This document shows positions 5,889 to 8,462 of a stretch of DNA of 8,462 nt, piece by piece (position 1 is the stretch's first letter; every line of letters begins with the position of its first letter). The translations under genes were made by a program, and so were the position numbers. The notes beneath the pieces were generated by a model. The model saw only the letters and a list, made by a program, of their open reading frames with translations, had not been told where the DNA came from and searched no databases. Source of the stretch: CAYRIH01 sp964424375 (GTDB lineage Bacteria; Patescibacteriota; Kazan-3B-28; UBA10110). The DNA lies in the NCBI GenBank assembly GCA_964424375.1, contig CAYRIH010000019.1, positions 1 to 8,462 on the forward strand. The letters are read 5' to 3'.

Positions 5889-6194
5889 TTATTTTTTATC
5901 TAAAAGTTCTCTTAACTTTCTAGTATTTTCTTCAATGGAAAGACAAACATAAATATGTTCAGCTAAAGCAAAGAAAAGAATAGCACACAACACAGCCCCA
6001 ATTAATATTGTCAAAATAGACAACCATATATAATTGTACTGCCCAACTAAACCAAACTGAGCCAAGCTAGATGGAGATACAGCAAATATAATCGATATAA
6101 CTATACCACCTAAAAGGCTAACCCATGCTAACACTCGCAGTAACAAAGCTACCGTTCTTAACATTTTGAATCTCGAACACACAGTTTTCTTCAT
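5889..6194 (-). CDS. Hypothetical two-pass membrane protein between 23S and 5S rRNA
   Basis: A 101-residue protein that I cannot name. It has a short basic N-terminus, a hydrophobic segment at about 14-40 (VALLLRVLAWVSLLGG onward), a loop (PSSLAQFGLVGQYNY), a second hydrophobic segment at about 56-78 (IWLSILTILIGAVLCAILFF), and a charged C-terminal helix with SIEENTRKLRELLDKK (86-101). The same layout of two helices followed by an IEENTR-like cytoplasmic tail occurs in small unclassified membrane proteins of many bacteria; that resemblance is from memory. Codon use is AT-rich like the protein genes here and unlike the rRNA around it, so the gene looks real. The ATG at 6194 is preceded by AAGG about 12 bases upstream, a weak Shine-Dalgarno site; M11 is an alternative start. 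It lies on the rRNA strand, and its stop is 23 bases before the 5S gene. Confidence 0.75.
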   Translation of the reverse strand: MKKTVCSRFKMLRTVALLLRVLAWVSLLGGIVISIIFAVSPSSLAQFGLVGQYNYIWLSILTILIGAVLCAILFFALAEHIYVCLSIEENTRKLRELLDKK

Positions 6195-6214
6195 TCCACT
6201 AAATACCTTAAATT

Positions 6215-6220
6215 ATTATA
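6215..6220 (-). promoter_or_regulatory. Possible -10 box for the membrane protein gene between 23S and 5S
   Basis: TATAAT reads perfectly on the minus strand, about 20 bases before the ATG at 6194. No good -35 hexamer is found at the usual distance. If used, it would let the gene, and perhaps 5S, be transcribed independently of 23S. In this AT-rich spacer a chance TATAAT is quite possible. Confidence 0.3.
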
Positions 6221-6666
6221 AACCTGTTTTACATGAGATCCCTGGTTAAAAAGAATATTTAACATTTAATAGGATTCATAACAAACAAATTTATATTACC
6301 ACAAATCAATTTAATTTAATGATTAATTTTTATTTCCTGCGAATGCCGATTAAATGTAAACTCCTAAAAAGTAGTCAAGTAATCGGACTATTAGTACAAC
6401 TCAGCTACACTCCTTGCGGAGCTTACACTTGTTGCCTATCAACCAAGTGGTCTACTTGGGTCCTTCTTCCAATAAATTGGAATGGAAATCTATCTTGAAG
6501 TGGGCTTCGCACTTAGATGCTTTCAGCGCTTATCCCTTCCGAACATAGCTACCCAGCACTGCCGTTGGTACGACAACTGGTACACCAGAGGTTCGTTCAC
6601 TTCGGTCCTCTCGTACTAGAAGTGACTCTTCTCAAATTTCCTACGTCCACAGCAGATAGAGACCGA

Positions 6667-7016
6667 CATTTTGTTACTTTGCATAACCATATCTATATTC
6701 TTCTGGTGCTCTATGGCGATCTAGTATTTCTACTAGATTCTGCATGTCGCCATGCAGATCGGACTATATCTTCATCTTACTTTTTTAGTAGATGCTTGAC
6801 GTATAGTCTCTGAGGATTCTAAGTCATTAATGACTTAGTCTTTCCTGCTGATTGTCCGCACTCTTACATTTTTACACTTTGGTAGTAAGAGATACTCGGA
6901 GTTTCCAGCATATAGCCAAGTTTATCCCTTTCCAGTAAACCAACTGGGAAGGGAGCAACTAGAAACAAGTTGCTTAGACAGCAAGGTCGGAAATTGTGCT
7001 CTGGAAGCACATATTT
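6667..7016 (-). ncRNA. Group I self-splicing intron in 23S rRNA, no ORF
   Basis: This stretch interrupts 23S between GAGACAGT (upstream exon, ending at 7017) and TCGGTC (downstream exon, starting at 6666); joining them restores the conserved peptidyl-transferase sequence. The insertion is after about E. coli U2604. The exon ends in U and the intron ends in G, as group I splicing requires. The guide GCTGTC (6982-6977) pairs with exon GACAGT with the expected G-U at the cut site. P7 is formed by GACTATA (6808-6802) and TATAGTC (6768-6762); the S element is AAGATATAGTCC (6772-6761). Hairpins with GCGA (6740-6757) and GAAA (6719-6738) loops fit P9 stems with tertiary contacts. At 350 nt it is a bare ribozyme with no homing-endonuclease gene. 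Its subclass is not assigned. Confidence 0.93.
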
Positions 7017-7060
<44 letters not shown>

Positions 7061-7095
7061 TGGCGAACAGCCAAACCCTTGGGGCCTGCTTCAGT

Positions 7096-7131
<36 letters not shown>

Positions 7132-7648
7132 ACCGCCGTCTATGTGGACTATCGGGCGGTATAAGCCTGTTATCCCCGGGGTAACTTTTATTCGTTGAGC
7201 TTCGGCGCACCCATGTGCAACCGTCGGATCACTATATCCTACTTTCGTACCTGCTTGGCTTGTAGGCCTCGCAGTTAAGCTCCCATATGCTATTGCGCTA
7301 TCACACCGGTTTCCATTCGGTGCTAGGGAACCTTTGAACGCCTCCGTTACTTTTTGGGAGGCAACCGCCCCAGTTAAACTACCCACCAAACACTGTCCCC
7401 ATACCGGATAACGGTACAGGTTAGAATCAAAAAATAACGAGGGTGGTATTTCACTGGTGACTCCATCCCGGCTAGCGCCGGAACTTCTAAGTCTCCCACC
7501 TATGCTACACACGTTAACCTTTAATCCAATATCAGGCTGTAGTAAAGCTCCACGGGGTCTTTTTGTCTTGCTGCGGATAACCGGCATCTTCACCGGTAAT
7601 GAAGTTTCACCGAGTCCCTCGTTGAGACAGTCTCCAGATCGTTACGCT

Positions 7649-7717
<69 letters not shown>

Positions 7718-7746
7718 ATTCACCAGGGCTTAGATCAAAAGCTTCT

Positions 7747-7844
7747 CCAGCCAATTTAAAGTTCATATCCGGATACTAACCATCAAAATAACTACAAATG
7801 TTAAATGATGACAAAGTCCTGAACAAAAACTCTAAATTGGCTGG
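7747..7844 (-). other. Extended helix 68 of 23S rRNA
   Basis: Where E. coli has a hairpin loop in helix 68 (about positions 1850-1890), this gene has about 90 extra nucleotides closed by a perfect 12-bp stem: CCAGCCAATTTA (7747-7758) with TAAATTGGCTGG (7833-7844), as read on the plus strand. Inside, GTTCA (7761-7765) pairs with TGAAC (7820-7824), and CATCA with TGATG further in. I find no group I core, no splice-site signature and no ORF, so it is probably a stable rRNA expansion or a fragment removed without rejoining, not a second intron. Confidence 0.65.
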
Positions 7845-8462
7845 ATAACCTCTTCACGTAACCTTCTGGCATTGGGCAAGCGTCACACCCTATACATCCT
7901 CTTGCGAGTTAGCAGAGTGCTGTGTTTTTGATAAACAGTCGCCTGGAGTCTTTTGCTGCGTCCGCTAATAGACTCTTAAAATAAGAAACTACAGCGGAAG
8001 GCCTTATCCCGAAGTTACGGCCGCTTTTTTGCCGAGTTCCTTAACGAGGGTTCTCTCGATCGCCTTAGTCTTCTCGACCTACCTACCTGTGTCGGTTTAC
8101 GGTACGGATACTATTTATTCTCACATAGAGGTTTTTCCAGTCAGCTTGGGTCGGCCAAATCGCGTCCCAGTAAACTGGGATACTTTCCATAACTCCTCGC
8201 AGTTTTCGCCAAAAAGGCGATGATCTCCCGGATTTACCAAAGAAATCCCACTAAAAGCTTAGACCGGCATGCCTATACCGGCTTGGCTTACCATTCTGCG
8301 TTACCCCATAGTTAGACTAACTGATTCTGCAACCAAGTTGCCATCCCGACAAGTCGGGACAACCTTCTTGGAGCAGAGCTCAGACAATCTGGGGCGAATA
8401 AACAGTAGTACAGGAATATTAACCTGTTTCCCATCGACTACGCCTTTCGGCCTCGCCTTAGG

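Noticed and set aside
6667..7016. The GIY-YIG protein as homing endonuclease of the 23S intron, acting in trans
   Set aside because: GIY-YIG enzymes do serve group I introns, but this protein is the small Uri-like type without a DNA-recognition extension, lies 4.5 kb away, and is tied to a different repeat. Nothing links the two.
7747..7844. A second intron in 23S at helix 68
   Set aside because: No group I P7 or S element, no splice-site U and G, and no LAGLIDADG or other ORF. The closing stem fits an extended rRNA helix.

Overview
The window looks like a chromosomal segment from an ultra-small, AT-rich bacterium, most likely a member of the Candidate Phyla Radiation (Patescibacteria). This is inferred from compact AT-rich genes, almost no Shine-Dalgarno sites, a self-splicing intron in the 23S rRNA gene (common in that radiation) and small unrecognised membrane proteins. 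No taxon-specific marker was tested.

Plus strand, 1-4845: the 3' part of argS (arginyl-tRNA synthetase), a small GIY-YIG nuclease gene inside a palindromic repeat element (1854-2201), a membrane-anchored CapA-type metallophosphatase, and a ComM/YifB-type AAA+ ATPase. The phosphatase and comM genes are separated by one base and probably form an operon. The comM stop overlaps the stop of a convergent minus-strand gene for a 102-residue single-pass membrane protein.

5151-5745 has no convincing protein gene but is full of structure. It holds an 89-bp gene-less copy of the element that carries the GIY-YIG gene, a perfect 12-bp palindrome, a good intrinsic terminator and a possible short RNA unit (both minus strand), and two large adjacent hairpins just downstream of the 5S gene.

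Minus strand, 8462-5746: the 3' portion of 23S rRNA, interrupted by a 350-nt ORF-less group I intron in the peptidyl-transferase region and carrying an extended helix 68; then a gene for a 101-residue two-pass membrane protein; then 5S rRNA. A protein gene between 23S and 5S is unusual. The 174-base spacer between the 23S end and that gene is very AT-rich and shows only a possible -10 box.

The observation most worth following is the GIY-YIG gene. Both its ends abut paired inverted-repeat arms, its stop codon lies within one arm, and the same arms without the gene occur about 3 kb away. This resembles an autonomous element and its miniature derivative, with the GIY-YIG nuclease as candidate mobiliser.
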